Shown: positions 17,176 through 27,631, numbered from the stretch's first letter. The stretch is 56,914 bases of DNA from Candidatus Peregrinibacteria bacterium Gr01-1014_25 (GCA_007376205.1 VMFU01000008.1:1-56914); one strand, 5' to 3'. Program-made: numbers and translations. Notes: a model not told the origin generated them from the sequence alone.

Positions 17176-17196
17176 TACCGGTCTGCGAACTGTCGA

Positions 17197-17961
17197 TTAT
17201 CGCTGCATGCACGCCGCAGTCAGCACCGGTGAGGAAACGTGCGGATAGTGTCCGAGCGGCAGAGTCGTCGGGATAAGGTTCGTGCCATCGATGATGCGCG
17301 TAAGTTCTCGAGGGTCATGCCACGGATCCTGACTGCACGCGATGATGCGGATGTCGATGCCTTTGCGTACGGCCTCTCGCAGCAGCGCTATGGTTTTCTC
17401 GGCGAGGCGATGCTTCGTCGGGTCCTCCATCCGCATTATTCTCTTGAAACGATCGCCATACTCGAGTTGATGACGGCGCAGCATCGCGCGGTATACGTCG
17501 TAGTCCATGCCGTGGCACAGCGGTCCCAGGCAGCGATTCATCAAGCCGATGGTGAGATCGTCGGTGTCTTCCTCTGGCGGGCAGGGCACATTGTCATCGA
17601 TGCGAGGGTACGAGGCTGTCGGCGGAGCGATGGCGACGACCGTGCGCACATGCGGGAGTTCCGAGATCGCCTGCAGGGCGTCCGCAACGCCTCGGGAATG
17701 AGCGATGACCGTGGTGATCCCCGTGCTCTGTATATGAAGCCTCAACTGGTTTTGCCACCAGCGTTGCCAATCTCCATCGGGCGCAGCATGCCAGTCCCAT
17801 GATCCCGTGTGGAATCCGTTTCGTGGAACGAGGAGTGTTCGTTGTAAGCAAGCGCTCAATGCCTGCCAGTCATCGGGTGCATCCCCGATTCCGGGAGACA
17901 CGAAAACTATCGGCCCCGATCCGCATTGCACAAATTCGGGCGTGGACGGAGTTCGATCCAT
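17197..17961 (-). CDS. Small alpha/beta-hydrolase-fold protein
   Basis: 254 aa. IVFVSPGIGDAPDDWQALS near 19-37 is the oxyanion strand-loop, and VIAHSRGVADAL near 84-95 holds the nucleophile elbow (AHSRG, serine), as in RBBP9/YdeN-like and other short serine hydrolases. A late His near 240 (LGHYPHVSSPV) could complete the triad. Substrate unknown. It is 9 nt downstream of the 17971 gene on the same strand, so probably cotranscribed. It converges with the 16687 gene. Confidence 0.65.
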   Translation of the reverse strand: MDRTPSTPEFVQCGSGPIVFVSPGIGDAPDDWQALSACLQRTLLVPRNGFHTGSWDWHAAPDGDWQRWWQNQLRLHIQSTGITTVIAHSRGVADALQAISELPHVRTVVAIAPPTASYPRIDDNVPCPPEEDTDDLTIGLMNRCLGPLCHGMDYDVYRAMLRRHQLEYGDRFKRIMRMEDPTKHRLAEKTIALLREAVRKGIDIRIIACSQDPWHDPRELTRIIDGTNLIPTTLPLGHYPHVSSPVLTAACMQR

Positions 17962-17970
17962 GTGAACGGA

Positions 17971-18306
17971 TTATTCGTTCTTGCTGGAATCAATCTGGAG
18001 GAGCGGGCGCAGATACTCCATCACGGTGCTCTGCAGCACCCATCCGATGGCATTGCCTTGTTCGCTCCTTCCCGTTTCAGGATTCTTCCTTCCGTAAAAG
18101 CCGCGATTTTGTTGTGCGCTGGCGACGAGATCATCGATTTGACTCGATGGTATGGTCCCGTTTGCATCCGGCTTGAGGTGGTTGAATACGTCTTGGACGA
18201 TTTTCTCCTCCGAGGAAGCCTGTTCACGATCTTGCATGTTCTGAGTGAATGCCAATGCCTCATCTGCGACAATGGCACATGTTTCTCTATCAGCGGGGCG
18301 TCGCAT
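17971..18306 (-). CDS. Hypothetical protein, first gene of a two-gene unit
   Basis: 111 aa from ATG 18306. No family recognised. Helical and charged, with EKIVQDVFNHLKPDANG in the middle and a C-terminal NAIGWVLQSTVMEYLRPLL helix. A TTGACA-N16-TACCCT promoter (18360-18333, minus strand) lies upstream, and the frame continues across it to ATG 18354 or TTG 18360. Those longer starts would place the promoter inside the gene, so 18306 is preferred with moderate confidence. Confidence 0.5.
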   Translation of the reverse strand: MRRPADRETCAIVADEALAFTQNMQDREQASSEEKIVQDVFNHLKPDANGTIPSSQIDDLVASAQQNRGFYGRKNPETGRSEQGNAIGWVLQSTVMEYLRPLLQIDSSKNE

Positions 18307-18332
18307 GGGGTGATGGGGAAGACTGGTTGCAC

Positions 18333-18360
18333 AGGGTACAACGATGAAGGCCATTGTCAA
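18333..18360 (-). promoter_or_regulatory. Promoter TTGACA-N16-TACCCT
   Basis: A perfect -35 (18360-18355) and a reasonable -10 (18338-18333) on the minus strand. The -10 ends 26 nt before ATG 18306. It is divergent from the promoter at 18397. Confidence 0.6.
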
Positions 18361-18396
18361 ATGGCGGCCGAGACATCGCTCCGGACGATGCCCTGC

Positions 18397-18402
18397 TATC
18401 CT
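18397..18402 (+). promoter_or_regulatory. -10 box TATCCT of the m5C methyltransferase gene
   Basis: TATCCT ends 7 nt before the GTG at 18410. This supports GTG 18410 rather than the in-frame ATG at 18344 as the start. Confidence 0.55.
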
Positions 18403-18409
18403 GCGCGGC

Positions 18410-19873
18410 GTGCAGCGACGCGCCCCGAATGTACCCGGCCTGCAGATCTTCGACCGCTACGCGGCGTTCGTCGACATCGATGCGCTGAAAGAGTTTTCCA
18501 CCCGTCCGCTGCGCAAGAGCGTTCGCGTGAACACGCTGAAGTGCTCGGTGGAAGCGTTCCGCGCGCATGCGGAGGCGGAGGGGTGGCGACTGGAACCGGT
18601 GCCGTGGTGTCGTGAGGGATTCTTCGTCGATCGTGAGAATCGCGAGCGCGCACTCGGTCGCGATTTGCTCCACCTCCTCGGACACTTCTACATGCAGGAG
18701 GCCGCGAGCATGTTGCCGCCCGCTCTCCTTGATCCCCAGGCGGACGAACCGGTGCTCGACATGAGCGCGGCGCCCGGGAGCAAGACGACGCAGATGGCGG
18801 CGCGGATGGTGGGGAGGGGAGTGGTCGTCGCGAGCGACGTGCAGGAGAACCGCATCTGGACACTCATCACAGGCCTCTATCGCTCCGGCGTGACCAACGC
18901 GGTCGTCGTGAAGAAGGTGGGGCAGTGGTACGGCAAGCACATGACGGAGCGCTTCGACCGGGTGCTCGTCGACGCGCCCTGCACGGCGCAGGGGACGGCG
19001 CGGAAGGACAGCGACGCGCTGCGGTACTGCGGACTGGAGAACGTCGCGAAAATGGCGCGGCTGCAGGCCGAGCTTCTGGAAGCGGGCATTCACGCGGCGA
19101 AGGTGGGGGGCCGCATCGTCTACTCCACCTGCACCCTGACGCCCGAGGAAAATGAGGGAGTGGTGGTGTCCATGTTGAACAAATTTTGTGATCAATTGGA
19201 AGTCGTTGACCCCGACATTGCGTTGAGAGAGGAAGCATCGGCATGGAACGCCGGAAGAGCGATCGAGGACTCCCATCGTGTGCAAACGTCCCTATGTCCG
19301 AATCCCAAATCCCTATTTCCTTTTCTTCGCCTGTGGCCCCAGACATTCGACACCGAGGGATTCTTCTGCGCCGTGCTTCGCAAAACAGCGCCGACCCGTG
19401 CGTCGCTGCCGATGGAGCCGATCGACCGCCAAGAAGAAGGCGTGCCGCCATCCAGGCAGCGCGAAATATCCAAAGTTCTTGAGGAGCGCTACGGCACCTC
19501 GTTCCTCGACGAAGGAGATGTGCTCATTGAACGGGGCGAGCAGATCCTCGTCACGACAGAGGATGCATGGAACTTCATGCTGCCGACGCGCGATTTTGCG
19601 GCGGGCCTTCCGTTTGCTAAGCGGCTTGCGGATGGGCGCATGCGCATCAGCCACGAAATTGTGACGCTGCGCGGCAACCGCGCGACGCGGGGTGTCGTCG
19701 ATCTGGCGGATGACCGGCTCGCCGATCTGCTCGGGGGCAAGGACATCGGTTGCGACGCCGACGCGTACGGGGATGTCATCCTCCGCCACGGCGGTCTGGC
19801 AATCGGCCGAGGACTCGCGAAAAACGGCGCGCTGAAGAACAACCTGCCGCGGGAGGTGATTCAGCGGAGCTGA
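18410..19873 (+). CDS. RNA m5C methyltransferase (NOL1/RsmB/RsmF family)
   Basis: 487 aa from GTG 18410. SAM site MSAAPGSKTTQ near 119-129; DAPCTAQG near 189-196 and STCTLTPEENE near 242-252 carry the two catalytic cysteines of m5C methyltransferases. The C-terminal 150 residues resemble the RsmF/YebU extension (PUA-like), so a 16S rRNA target is plausible but not proven. The insert SLCPNPKSLFPFL (about 295-307), before the conserved RLWPQTFDTEGFF, is encoded by a heptamer-period array. The start choice rests on the -10 box. Confidence 0.88.
   Translation: MQRRAPNVPGLQIFDRYAAFVDIDALKEFSTRPLRKSVRVNTLKCSVEAFRAHAEAEGWRLEPVPWCREGFFVDRENRERALGRDLLHLLGHFYMQEAASMLPPALLDPQADEPVLDMSAAPGSKTTQMAARMVGRGVVVASDVQENRIWTLITGLYRSGVTNAVVVKKVGQWYGKHMTERFDRVLVDAPCTAQGTARKDSDALRYCGLENVAKMARLQAELLEAGIHAAKVGGRIVYSTCTLTPEENEGVVVSMLNKFCDQLEVVDPDIALREEASAWNAGRAIEDSHRVQTSLCPNPKSLFPFLRLWPQTFDTEGFFCAVLRKTAPTRASLPMEPIDRQEEGVPPSRQREISKVLEERYGTSFLDEGDVLIERGEQILVTTEDAWNFMLPTRDFAAGLPFAKRLADGRMRISHEIVTLRGNRATRGVVDLADDRLADLLGGKDIGCDADAYGDVILRHGGLAIGRGLAKNGALKNNLPREVIQRS
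19289..19324 (+). repeat. Heptamer repeat inside the m5C methyltransferase gene
   Basis: Units GTCCCTA(TG), TCCGAAT, CCCAAAT, CCCTATT, TCCTTTT. Degenerate, but in a 7-bp register, and close in sequence to the CCCGATT-type array at 2806. Encodes a Pro/Ser/Leu insertion. Confidence 0.55.
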
Positions 19874-19881
19874 TGTGTCGG

Positions 19882-19916
19882 GATGATAGATGGTGGATGG
19901 TGGATGGTAGAGGTAT
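19882..19916 (+). repeat. Heptamer repeat (GATGGTG type) running into a promoter
   Basis: Units GATGATA, GATGGTG, GATGGTG, GATGGTA, GAGGTAT. The last unit overlaps the -10 box TATTCT (19914-19919). Confidence 0.75.
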
Positions 19917-19919
19917 TCT
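19914..19919 (+). promoter_or_regulatory. -10 box TATTCT of the small exported protein gene
   Basis: Ends 6 nt before GTG 19926. Confidence 0.5.
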
Positions 19920-19925
19920 CTTTTC

Positions 19926-20120
19926 GTGCTTGCCTCTCTCCTCATCAGCACCCTCCTCTTCATCCCGACCGCCGAGGCGCGAGAGATCGGCTGCCGCCAC
20001 GGGCTGGTGCTCATCCGCTACCGCGATTCGCGGAGTTTCGGCTGCGTCTCGCGCCACGTCCGCACCTACGGGTCGCGCTTCCGGGGGAGTTGGGGACGGG
20101 CGAGTTTTCCGGTGCGATGA
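19926..20120 (+). CDS. Small exported protein, unknown function
   Basis: 64 aa from a GTG start. Residues 1-18 form a signal peptide (LASLLISTLLFIPTAEA, cut after AEA). The mature part is about 46 residues, basic, with two cysteines (GCRHGLVLIRYRDSRSFGCVSRH) that could form a disulfide. No family recognised. The start is supported by the -10 box 6 nt upstream and by the signal peptide. dnaG follows after 21 nt but has its own -10. Confidence 0.55.
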   Translation: MLASLLISTLLFIPTAEAREIGCRHGLVLIRYRDSRSFGCVSRHVRTYGSRFRGSWGRASFPVR

Positions 20121-20123
20121 TGG

Positions 20124-20129
20124 TACACT
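20124..20129 (+). promoter_or_regulatory. -10 box TACACT of dnaG
   Basis: Ends 12 nt before ATG 20142. There is no Shine-Dalgarno site in between. Confidence 0.5.
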
Positions 20130-20141
20130 TTCCTTCCTTAT

Positions 20142-21878
20142 ATGGACCCCGTTGCAGAGATCAAGGCGCGCCTGCCGATTGAGGAACTCGTCCGGCAGTA
20201 CTGCCAGCTCCAGAAGAAGGGGCGGAACTTCGTGTGCCTTTGCCCGTTCCACAACGACACGCACCCCAGCATGCTCGTCTCGCCCGACAAGGGGATCGCA
20301 TACTGCTTTCCGTGCCAGAAGGGCGGCGACATCTTCAACTTCTACCAGCTCATCGAGGGCGTGGAGTTCCCGCAGGCGATCCGGGATCTCGCCGAGCGCA
20401 CCGGCGTCACGCTGCCGGACCGTCCGCAGTCCGGCCCCGCCCGCGACGAGCGCGAGCGGCTGCGCGCCTGCCTGGAGGCGGCGTGCGATTGGTTCCGCAG
20501 AGCCCTGGGCGAAGGCAAGGAAGCCGGCGAGTACCTGGCGTCGCGCGGCGTGACACCGCAGGAAATCCAACGCTTCGAATTGGGGCTCGCGTCTGCCGAT
20601 TCCCACGCGTTGTACGACGAGCTCCTGCGCCAGGGGTTCAGCCGCGGCGAGATCGTTGGTTCTGGGATTGCCATGCAGCGCGATCTCTCGGGTGACCGTC
20701 CGATCGACCGTTTTCGCAGCCGCCTGATGTTTCCGATCCGCGACCCCCAGGGGCGCATGATCGGCTTCGGAGGCAGGACGCTGGTCAGCGACGACGCGAA
20801 GTACCTGAATTCGGCGGAGACACCGCTCTACCGAAAATCATCCGTGCTCTACGGATTTCCGCTCGCAAAGGAGGCGATGCGCGAGAGCAGGCGTGCCGTG
20901 CTGGTCGAAGGGTACTTTGACGTGCTCGCGTGCCACCGCGTCGGCGTGATCGAGACCGTCGCGACGTGCGGCACCGCGCTCACGGAGGAGCACGCGCATC
21001 TGCTCAAGCGGCACGTCGACACGGTCGTTCTGTGCCTGGATGCCGACCGCGCCGGGCGCGATGCGGCGGAGCGCGCCTTCGGCATTCTCGCCCGCGAGGG
21101 TATCGCCGTCCGCGCCGTGCGATTGCCGGAGAAAGATCCCGCGGATATGGCGGTCGCCGATCCCCCGGCGCTCGCGTCGCTGCTCGCTGCGGGAGGGCAA
21201 GCCTACGTTGATCTGGCTTTGGAAGAACTCCGGTCGACCGATATCGTGTCCGGCCCCGGGAAGCGCGTCGCGCTGGAACGGATGCTCCCCCTGCTTCAGG
21301 CTCTGTCCACGGCTGTCGAGCGCGCGCACTACGTGCGTCTCACCGCGCTGCTCCTCGGCGTCCCCGAAACCGCGGTCGAACGCGACCTCGCCAGCTCCGT
21401 TAAAAACCGCGCACAGGTCCCGCAGACTCCCGCTGTCCCCGCACAGAAATCGCCCTTCTCCTCCGCGGGCGTCGCCCTGGGGTTCTTCCTCTGCTTCCCG
21501 CAGCTTCTCGATCGCCTTCCCGAGCTGATTCCGCCGGAAGAGGGCGCCGTTGCAGATCTGTACACTGCGTTGCAGGGCGTGCAGGGCCGGTCGTCCTGGA
21601 CCATCGACACGCTCGAGCTCTCCCCCGAGACGCAGCAGTTCGCACGCATCCTCATGCTCTTCTGCGAAGAGCACGGTTTCGATCAAATCAGCGAGTCGCT
21701 CGCCGCGCGGGAGCTCAAGAAAAACTGCCGCGCCGCGAACCGCGACTTCCTCCAGGGCAAAGTGCAGGAGGTCGCCAGGAAGCTGCGGGAGAACGATGCT
21801 GCCGGCAAGGACGCCGAAACCAGCCTCCTGCAGACACAGTTCGAGCAGCTCCTCAAGCTCGCGCGCAAAGTGGGATAG
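20142..21878 (+). CDS. dnaG: DNA primase DnaG
   Basis: 578 aa. N-terminal CHC2 zinc finger with C34, H37, C55, C58. TOPRIM domain with [10 protein letters not shown] near 251-260 (catalytic Glu) and DADRAGRDA near 300-308. A C-terminal helicase-binding-like region (about 430-578) is helical. DnaG makes RNA primers at the replication fork with DnaB. It stands just upstream of rpoD, the conserved dnaG-rpoD order of many bacteria (rpsU is absent here). Confidence 0.96.
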   Translation: MDPVAEIKARLPIEELVRQYCQLQKKGRNFVCLCPFHNDTHPSMLVSPDKGIAYCFPCQKGGDIFNFYQLIEGVEFPQAIRDLAERTGVTLPDRPQSGPARDERERLRACLEAACDWFRRALGEGKEAGEYLASRGVTPQEIQRFELGLASADSHALYDELLRQGFSRGEIVGSGIAMQRDLSGDRPIDRFRSRLMFPIRDPQGRMIGFGGRTLVSDDAKYLNSAETPLYRKSSVLYGFPLAKEAMRESRRAVLVEGYFDVLACHRVGVIETVATCGTALTEEHAHLLKRHVDTVVLCLDADRAGRDAAERAFGILAREGIAVRAVRLPEKDPADMAVADPPALASLLAAGGQAYVDLALEELRSTDIVSGPGKRVALERMLPLLQALSTAVERAHYVRLTALLLGVPETAVERDLASSVKNRAQVPQTPAVPAQKSPFSSAGVALGFFLCFPQLLDRLPELIPPEEGAVADLYTALQGVQGRSSWTIDTLELSPETQQFARILMLFCEEHGFDQISESLAARELKKNCRAANRDFLQGKVQEVARKLRENDAAGKDAETSLLQTQFEQLLKLARKVG

Positions 21879-21905
21879 GGGAATTGTGCTCCCCGTTTTC
21901 TTTGC

Positions 21906-21911
21906 TACGCT
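21906..21911 (+). promoter_or_regulatory. Candidate -10 box TACGCT of rpoD
   Basis: TACGCT ends 40 nt before ATG 21952; a second candidate, TATAGA, is at 21925. AAGGAG at 21919-21924 is too far from the ATG to serve as a ribosome site. Confidence 0.3.
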
Positions 21912-21951
21912 GTCCTTCAAGGAGTATAGAGGTTCCCCCCTCGCTTTTCCC

Positions 21952-23430
<1,479 letters not shown>

Positions 23431-23464
23431 GCCTCGGCTCGGCAATGAGCAAGGCGTAAGCAGG

Positions 23465-23498
23465 GTGGTCACCTTGAGCTTGTCGAACGAGCGACCAC
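23465..23498. repeat. Imperfect palindrome with the CTTGAGCTTGTCGAA core
   Basis: GTGGTC / GACCAC arms flank a core like the widespread TTCGACAAGCTCAGG repeats of many metagenomic genomes. It lies in the 190-nt gap after rpoD and could also serve as its transcript end. The rest of the gap shows nothing clear besides the terminator at 23586. Confidence 0.55.
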
Positions 23499-23585
23499 AT
23501 GAACACCTGCATCTCACGACTTCCATGTTTTGAGGAATGATCGGCGACCATGGACAGTATGGAATTTTAAGGTGTTACAAAAATC

Positions 23586-23609
23586 GGACGGGAGGCAAGC
23601 CTCCCGTCC
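23586..23609 (-). terminator. Intrinsic terminator of the small membrane protein gene
   Basis: A perfect 11-bp stem, GGACGGGAGGC / GCCTCCCGTCC, with a 2-nt loop. On the minus strand it is followed by GATTTTTG. It is 12 nt after the stop at 23622. Confidence 0.85.
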
Positions 23610-23621
23610 TCGGTCTCTGAC

Positions 23622-23876
23622 TTACCAACCGGAGGAGCCGTAAGATTTATAGCCAATCAGATGGAGGCCGTAGAGCACCCCACCGATCAGAAGGGCCAAG
23701 GAGAGCATAAACAAGATGATGTCGATGGCCTTTGACTGTCGTGGCGGCGGGAGATTTTGCTCCACTGCTTCTGCGACGCGCTCTTCACGCGCGCAGAGAC
23801 GGAACATCCCTGCGATCCCAAAAATGACCATGACCGCTGGAAGCGCCAATTCGTACGTGAACCATGCCAGAACCAT
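23622..23876 (-). CDS. Small two-span membrane protein, unknown function
   Basis: 84 aa. Two hydrophobic helices (about 3-26 and 51-73) are joined by a charged loop (CAREERVAEAVEQNLPPPRQ). No family recognised. Unlike most genes here it has a good Shine-Dalgarno site, AAGGAG at 23888-23883, 6 nt before ATG 23876. A -10 box TATACT (23924-23919) gives a leader of about 36 nt, and a strong terminator follows. It is a complete monocistronic unit. Confidence 0.7.
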   Translation of the reverse strand: MVLAWFTYELALPAVMVIFGIAGMFRLCAREERVAEAVEQNLPPPRQSKAIDIILFMLSLALLIGGVLYGLHLIGYKSYGSSGW

Positions 23877-23918
23877 ACGGTTCTCCTTAGGTGTTGGAAG
23901 GATCAGAAACCTGCTGAC

Positions 23919-23924
23919 AGTATA
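23919..23924 (-). promoter_or_regulatory. -10 box TATACT of the small membrane protein gene
   Basis: Minus-strand TATACT, 42 nt before ATG 23876, leaving room for the Shine-Dalgarno site at 23888-23883: a leadered transcript, in contrast to its neighbours. Confidence 0.55.
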
Positions 23925-23976
23925 CCTGATTTTTTTGGCTCATGCAGGGCATTATCCCCAGAAATACGCCTTCTGC

Positions 23977-23982
23977 TACGAT
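23977..23982 (+). promoter_or_regulatory. -10 box TACGAT of the helicase gene
   Basis: Ends 6 nt before ATG 23989. It shows that the long open frame upstream of 23989 is not part of the gene. Confidence 0.55.
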
Positions 23983-23988
23983 GCACGC

Positions 23989-26979
23989 ATGCCCGTCCGC
24001 GAGCGGAAAGCATCGGTGCTGAAGAAGAGCGCGCAAGGTGCGGCGTTCGACGAGGCCTATGCCGTGCTGAATCCCGAGCAGCGGAGGGCCGTGGACACGG
24101 TCGAGGGTCCGGTGATGGTCGTCGCCGGTCCGGGCACTGGCAAAACCCAGGTGCTGGCGGTACGCGTGGCCAACATTCTCAAGCGCACCCAAGCCCGCCC
24201 GAGCAATATCCTCTGCCTCACGTTCTCCGTGAGCGGAGCGACCGCGATGCGCGAACGGCTCCGGCGCCTCATCGGATCGGACGCGTACGGCGTGACCGTC
24301 GCCACGGTGCACGGGTACTGCCAGTCCCTCATTGATGCGCATCCCGTTCTCTTCGAGGATTGGTCGGCGCGCTCCATGATCACCGACATCGAGAAAATCA
24401 AGGAAATGAACAAAATAATTGAACAAAATTTCTCGCTGTGCGAATTGATAAACCCAAAGGACCCTTTTGGAAAATCATCGGAGATTCTCTCGCGGATCAG
24501 CCAAGTGAAGCGCGAGGGCAAAACGCTGGACGATCTCCGCCGCGTCGAAGGCGAGTACGACGCCGCGATGAGCGGCAAGAGCCGTGACGGAACGAAAGCG
24601 CATGCGGCGAACATGCGCAGCGCGAAGAAATTCCGAGATTTCACCGGCATATTCGCGGCGTACGAGGAGATGCTGCGCGGCAGCGGCCGCTACGACTACG
24701 ACGACATGATCCTCTTTGTCCTCGCGGCGCTTACCCGCGACGAAGGGCTGCTCGCAGGACAGCAAGTCCGCTACCAGTACATCCTCGTCGACGAAGCGCA
24801 GGATCTCAACGGTGCGCAGTGGGCGGTGATCGAGCGCCTGACAACCGCGGTGGATGTTCCCCAGGATCCAAATATCTTCCTCGTCGGAGACGATGATCAG
24901 GCGATCTACCGCTTCCAGGGCGCGAACCTGACGCACATGTTGGCATTCCATCGCCGCTTTCCCCAAGCGCCGGTGATCGTGCTGGAAACCAGTTACCGCA
25001 GCACGCAGAAGATTCTAGACGCCGCGACGCGGCTGATCGACAAGAACGACGAGCGGCTCATCGGCAAAATCCCCGGGCTTGCCAAGCGCCTCCGCGCGTC
25101 CACCGGCGAAAAGGGAGTCGAGCCCATGCTACTGCGCTCTCCGTCCGACGCGGCAGAGCCGTGGTTGATCGCCGATCTCGTCGAGGAACGCATCGCGTCC
25201 GGCGTCGCACCGAAGGAGATCGCCGTGCTGACGCAGACCAACGCCGAGCTTCGCACGCTCTTTGACGTGCTGCGCGCCCGAAAGATTCCGGTCATCCTTC
25301 ACGGCAAGGCCGATCTCCTGCAGCACGCTCTTGTGCTCCAGGCGCTGGCGATGCTGCGTGGCGTCGAGCATCCCCGGTCGGATGCGCTGCTGCTCTCGGC
25401 GCTGGCGTGCGACTGTCTGCGATGTCATCCGGCCGACGTCGCCCGCGTCGCGGGCATGGCCCGCCGCGACAAGCGCCATGCCATGGACGTCTTGCAGGAC
25501 ATCGAGGCCAATGCCGCGCAATTTTACGATGTGCCAACGCTCGTCCGGGCGCGTGATCTGCTGCTCGACCTCCACGGGAAGATCGACTCACGGACCGTGC
25601 TGGAAACTGTCGAGAACGCGATGACGGGAGGCGGGTTGACGCAGCAGGCCGTCGACGGCAAGAACCCGCTGGACCTGGCGGCGATCGAGGCGTTCTTCGG
25701 CTGGGTGAAGCAGCTCTGCCTCGACCGTCCCGCTCTCACGTTTCGCGCATTCCTCGCGGAGTTGGAGTATTACGCTGATCCTGCCTATGGCGACATCCGG
25801 CTGACCTACGCCTTGCCCCACCTCGTGACGGACGGCGTGCAGCTCATCACCGCCCACCAGAGCAAGGGGTTGGAGTTCGAAACGGTCATCCTGGCGAACT
25901 TCCGCGACGGTCACTGGGATAAGCGCCGCGCGCCCTCGCTCATCGCTCTCCCGGAGGATCTTCTGTTCGGGTGGGAGAAGGAACAGAAGGAATTCGAGAA
26001 GCACCAGGACGAGCGCAGGGTCGCCTACGTCGCGATGACGCGCGCCAAGCGGGAACTCATCGCCGTCTGCCCCCGCGAAATGTCTATCGGAGCGAAGAAC
26101 CGGCCGGTTTCCCCCAGTGCATTCTTCGCGGAAGCTGGGCCGCTTCCCGAGCAGGATCGTGCGCTCGCCGATCCGGAGCGCGCCTCCCTCCTTCTCCTCA
26201 AGCCGCCCCGCGTCATCGACGCAGAGATGGCGGCATACATTCGCTCGCGCCTCGAGTCATTCGCGCTCTCGCCGACGTCTCTCAACCGCTTCCTCGAGGC
26301 TCCGCAGGAGTTCCTCCGCGTCGACCTCCTTGAACAGCCGGAGCACTTTGACGAAGGTACAATCCGAAGAATCGGCTATGGGAGCGCGGCCCACTGGGCG
26401 CTGCGTACCTGGGCGATCGGCATTCAGGCAAGCGAGCCGATTGCCGTGGAGAAATTCCTCGCCGCGTACGAATGGCATCTGCAGGAGCGCAGCATTCTGA
26501 CGGCATCGCAACGGCGCGACCTGACGGCTTTGGGCAGGGCTTCCCTAGCGCGGTACTACGAAGAGCGGCTTGCGGGACATACGCCGTTCATCCATACGGT
26601 GGAGCGCGAATACCGAGCGCATCTTCTTGAGGACGGCGGCAACGACATTCCCATCAAGGGCAAGATCGACCGGATTGATCTGGCGAGCGCCGACTCCGCA
26701 ACGGCGACGGTCATCGATTACAAAACAGGGGCGCCGAAGTCGCAGGAGAAACTCGCAGGCAGCAACGAGGAGCGTCAGCTCGTGTTCTATGCAATCCTGC
26801 TGGAGCGTGCGGAGGCTATGCTTAAACCGCAATCCTTTGTTCTCGATTTCCTCGGCGGTGAACGCGATGAGCCCGTGCAGCGGGCCATCCAGGTGACACA
26901 TGCGCAGAAGGAGGAGCTGCGTCGCGTGATCGGCAGCGTCTGGCGGAAGATTCTGGCGCTCGATTTCAACCCGTTGTGA
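23989..26979 (+). CDS. UvrD/Rep-type helicase fused to a RecB-like nuclease domain
   Basis: 996 aa. Superfamily 1A helicase: Walker A AGPGTGKT near 48-55, VDEAQD and GDDDQAIYRFQGA near 265-305, ETSYRS, and late motifs LITAHQSKGLEFETV and RVAYVAMTRAKREL. The C-terminal 230 residues form a PD-(D/E)xK nuclease: a KGKIDRID core and VIDYKTG near 889-914 with the catalytic D and K. This architecture resembles AddB/RecB-type or CPR UvrD-nuclease proteins that process DNA ends during repair. No recC or addA partner is adjacent. The 3' end overlaps the convergent rdgB by 14 nt. Confidence 0.9.
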   Translation: MPVRERKASVLKKSAQGAAFDEAYAVLNPEQRRAVDTVEGPVMVVAGPGTGKTQVLAVRVANILKRTQARPSNILCLTFSVSGATAMRERLRRLIGSDAYGVTVATVHGYCQSLIDAHPVLFEDWSARSMITDIEKIKEMNKIIEQNFSLCELINPKDPFGKSSEILSRISQVKREGKTLDDLRRVEGEYDAAMSGKSRDGTKAHAANMRSAKKFRDFTGIFAAYEEMLRGSGRYDYDDMILFVLAALTRDEGLLAGQQVRYQYILVDEAQDLNGAQWAVIERLTTAVDVPQDPNIFLVGDDDQAIYRFQGANLTHMLAFHRRFPQAPVIVLETSYRSTQKILDAATRLIDKNDERLIGKIPGLAKRLRASTGEKGVEPMLLRSPSDAAEPWLIADLVEERIASGVAPKEIAVLTQTNAELRTLFDVLRARKIPVILHGKADLLQHALVLQALAMLRGVEHPRSDALLLSALACDCLRCHPADVARVAGMARRDKRHAMDVLQDIEANAAQFYDVPTLVRARDLLLDLHGKIDSRTVLETVENAMTGGGLTQQAVDGKNPLDLAAIEAFFGWVKQLCLDRPALTFRAFLAELEYYADPAYGDIRLTYALPHLVTDGVQLITAHQSKGLEFETVILANFRDGHWDKRRAPSLIALPEDLLFGWEKEQKEFEKHQDERRVAYVAMTRAKRELIAVCPREMSIGAKNRPVSPSAFFAEAGPLPEQDRALADPERASLLLLKPPRVIDAEMAAYIRSRLESFALSPTSLNRFLEAPQEFLRVDLLEQPEHFDEGTIRRIGYGSAAHWALRTWAIGIQASEPIAVEKFLAAYEWHLQERSILTASQRRDLTALGRASLARYYEERLAGHTPFIHTVEREYRAHLLEDGGNDIPIKGKIDRIDLASADSATATVIDYKTGAPKSQEKLAGSNEERQLVFYAILLERAEAMLKPQSFVLDFLGGERDEPVQRAIQVTHAQKEELRRVIGSVWRKILALDFNPL

Positions 26980-27589
26980 TCGGCGCAGACGGTTTCAGAA
27001 GGGTCTCCTCGAGAAATGCGCGAAACGCGAGGAGCGCTTTTCCCCGATGACTTGTACTATTTTTTTGTTCGGGTTTTAGAGCGCTGTATACGGCTACATG
27101 ACTATCAGGTCGAAAGCATGAAGAGAGGGGCAGGCCCGGATGAATCGGTGCCTCAAGCGTGGCAGTGATCTCGCCGTCACACACGCCCTCGAAGTGATGT
27201 GTTCGGCCGGCGTCATCGATGAACGCGAGCGCGCACACGAAGCGCGCGCGGCGATTTGCTTCACGTTCCATCCTTTTCAGGAAGTGTGCGATCCACTCGG
27301 CATCCGTTGCGGCTTCCCCCGCTCCCCAGCGGCGCGTGTGGATGCCGAGTTCGTTGGCCAATGCCTCGACGATGATCCCCGAATCGTCGGCGACGGTCGG
27401 CAGCCGCGTGTGTCCGTGATAGTGAAACGCTTTCGCCGCCGCATTCGCGGAGAACGTCGCACCCGACTCGTCGGCCCTGGGGATACTGGGGAACATCGAG
27501 AGATCACGGAGCCCTAGGGGAAGCCCCAAAAGTGCACTGCGCATTTCCACGGCCTTGCCGGAATTGGTCGTGGCGAGGAGAAGCTCCAT
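26966..27589 (-). CDS. rdgB: Non-canonical purine NTP pyrophosphatase (RdgB/HAM1 family), variant
   Basis: 207 aa. LLATTNSGK near 4-12 and VADDSGIIVEAL near 66-77 contain the lysine and aspartate positions of the ITP/XTP pyrophosphatase fold; SHRGKALLAFRAF is the conserved C-terminal motif. The enzyme removes deaminated purine triphosphates from the nucleotide pool. The usual GFGYDPIF segment is replaced by GLPLSSCF (about 153-160), marking a divergent subfamily whose substrate range could differ. The -10 box TATACT ends 6 nt before the ATG. Confidence 0.85.
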   Translation of the reverse strand: MELLLATTNSGKAVEMRSALLGLPLGLRDLSMFPSIPRADESGATFSANAAAKAFHYHGHTRLPTVADDSGIIVEALANELGIHTRRWGAGEAATDAEWIAHFLKRMEREANRRARFVCALAFIDDAGRTHHFEGVCDGEITATLEAPIHPGLPLSSCFRPDSHVAVYSALKPEQKNSTSHRGKALLAFRAFLEETLLKPSAPITTG

Positions 27590-27595
27590 GCGGCC

Positions 27596-27601
27596 AGTAT
27601 A
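27596..27601 (-). promoter_or_regulatory. -10 box TATACT of rdgB
   Basis: Minus strand, 6 nt before ATG 27589. It is divergent from the TAGGAT at 27632. Confidence 0.6.
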
Positions 27602-27631
27602 CCGCGTTGCGTTCGGAGTTTTTTTCTGTGC

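Noticed and set aside
23716-23988. N-terminal extension of the helicase
   Set aside because: It overlaps the small membrane protein gene antisense and precedes the -10 box at 23977.
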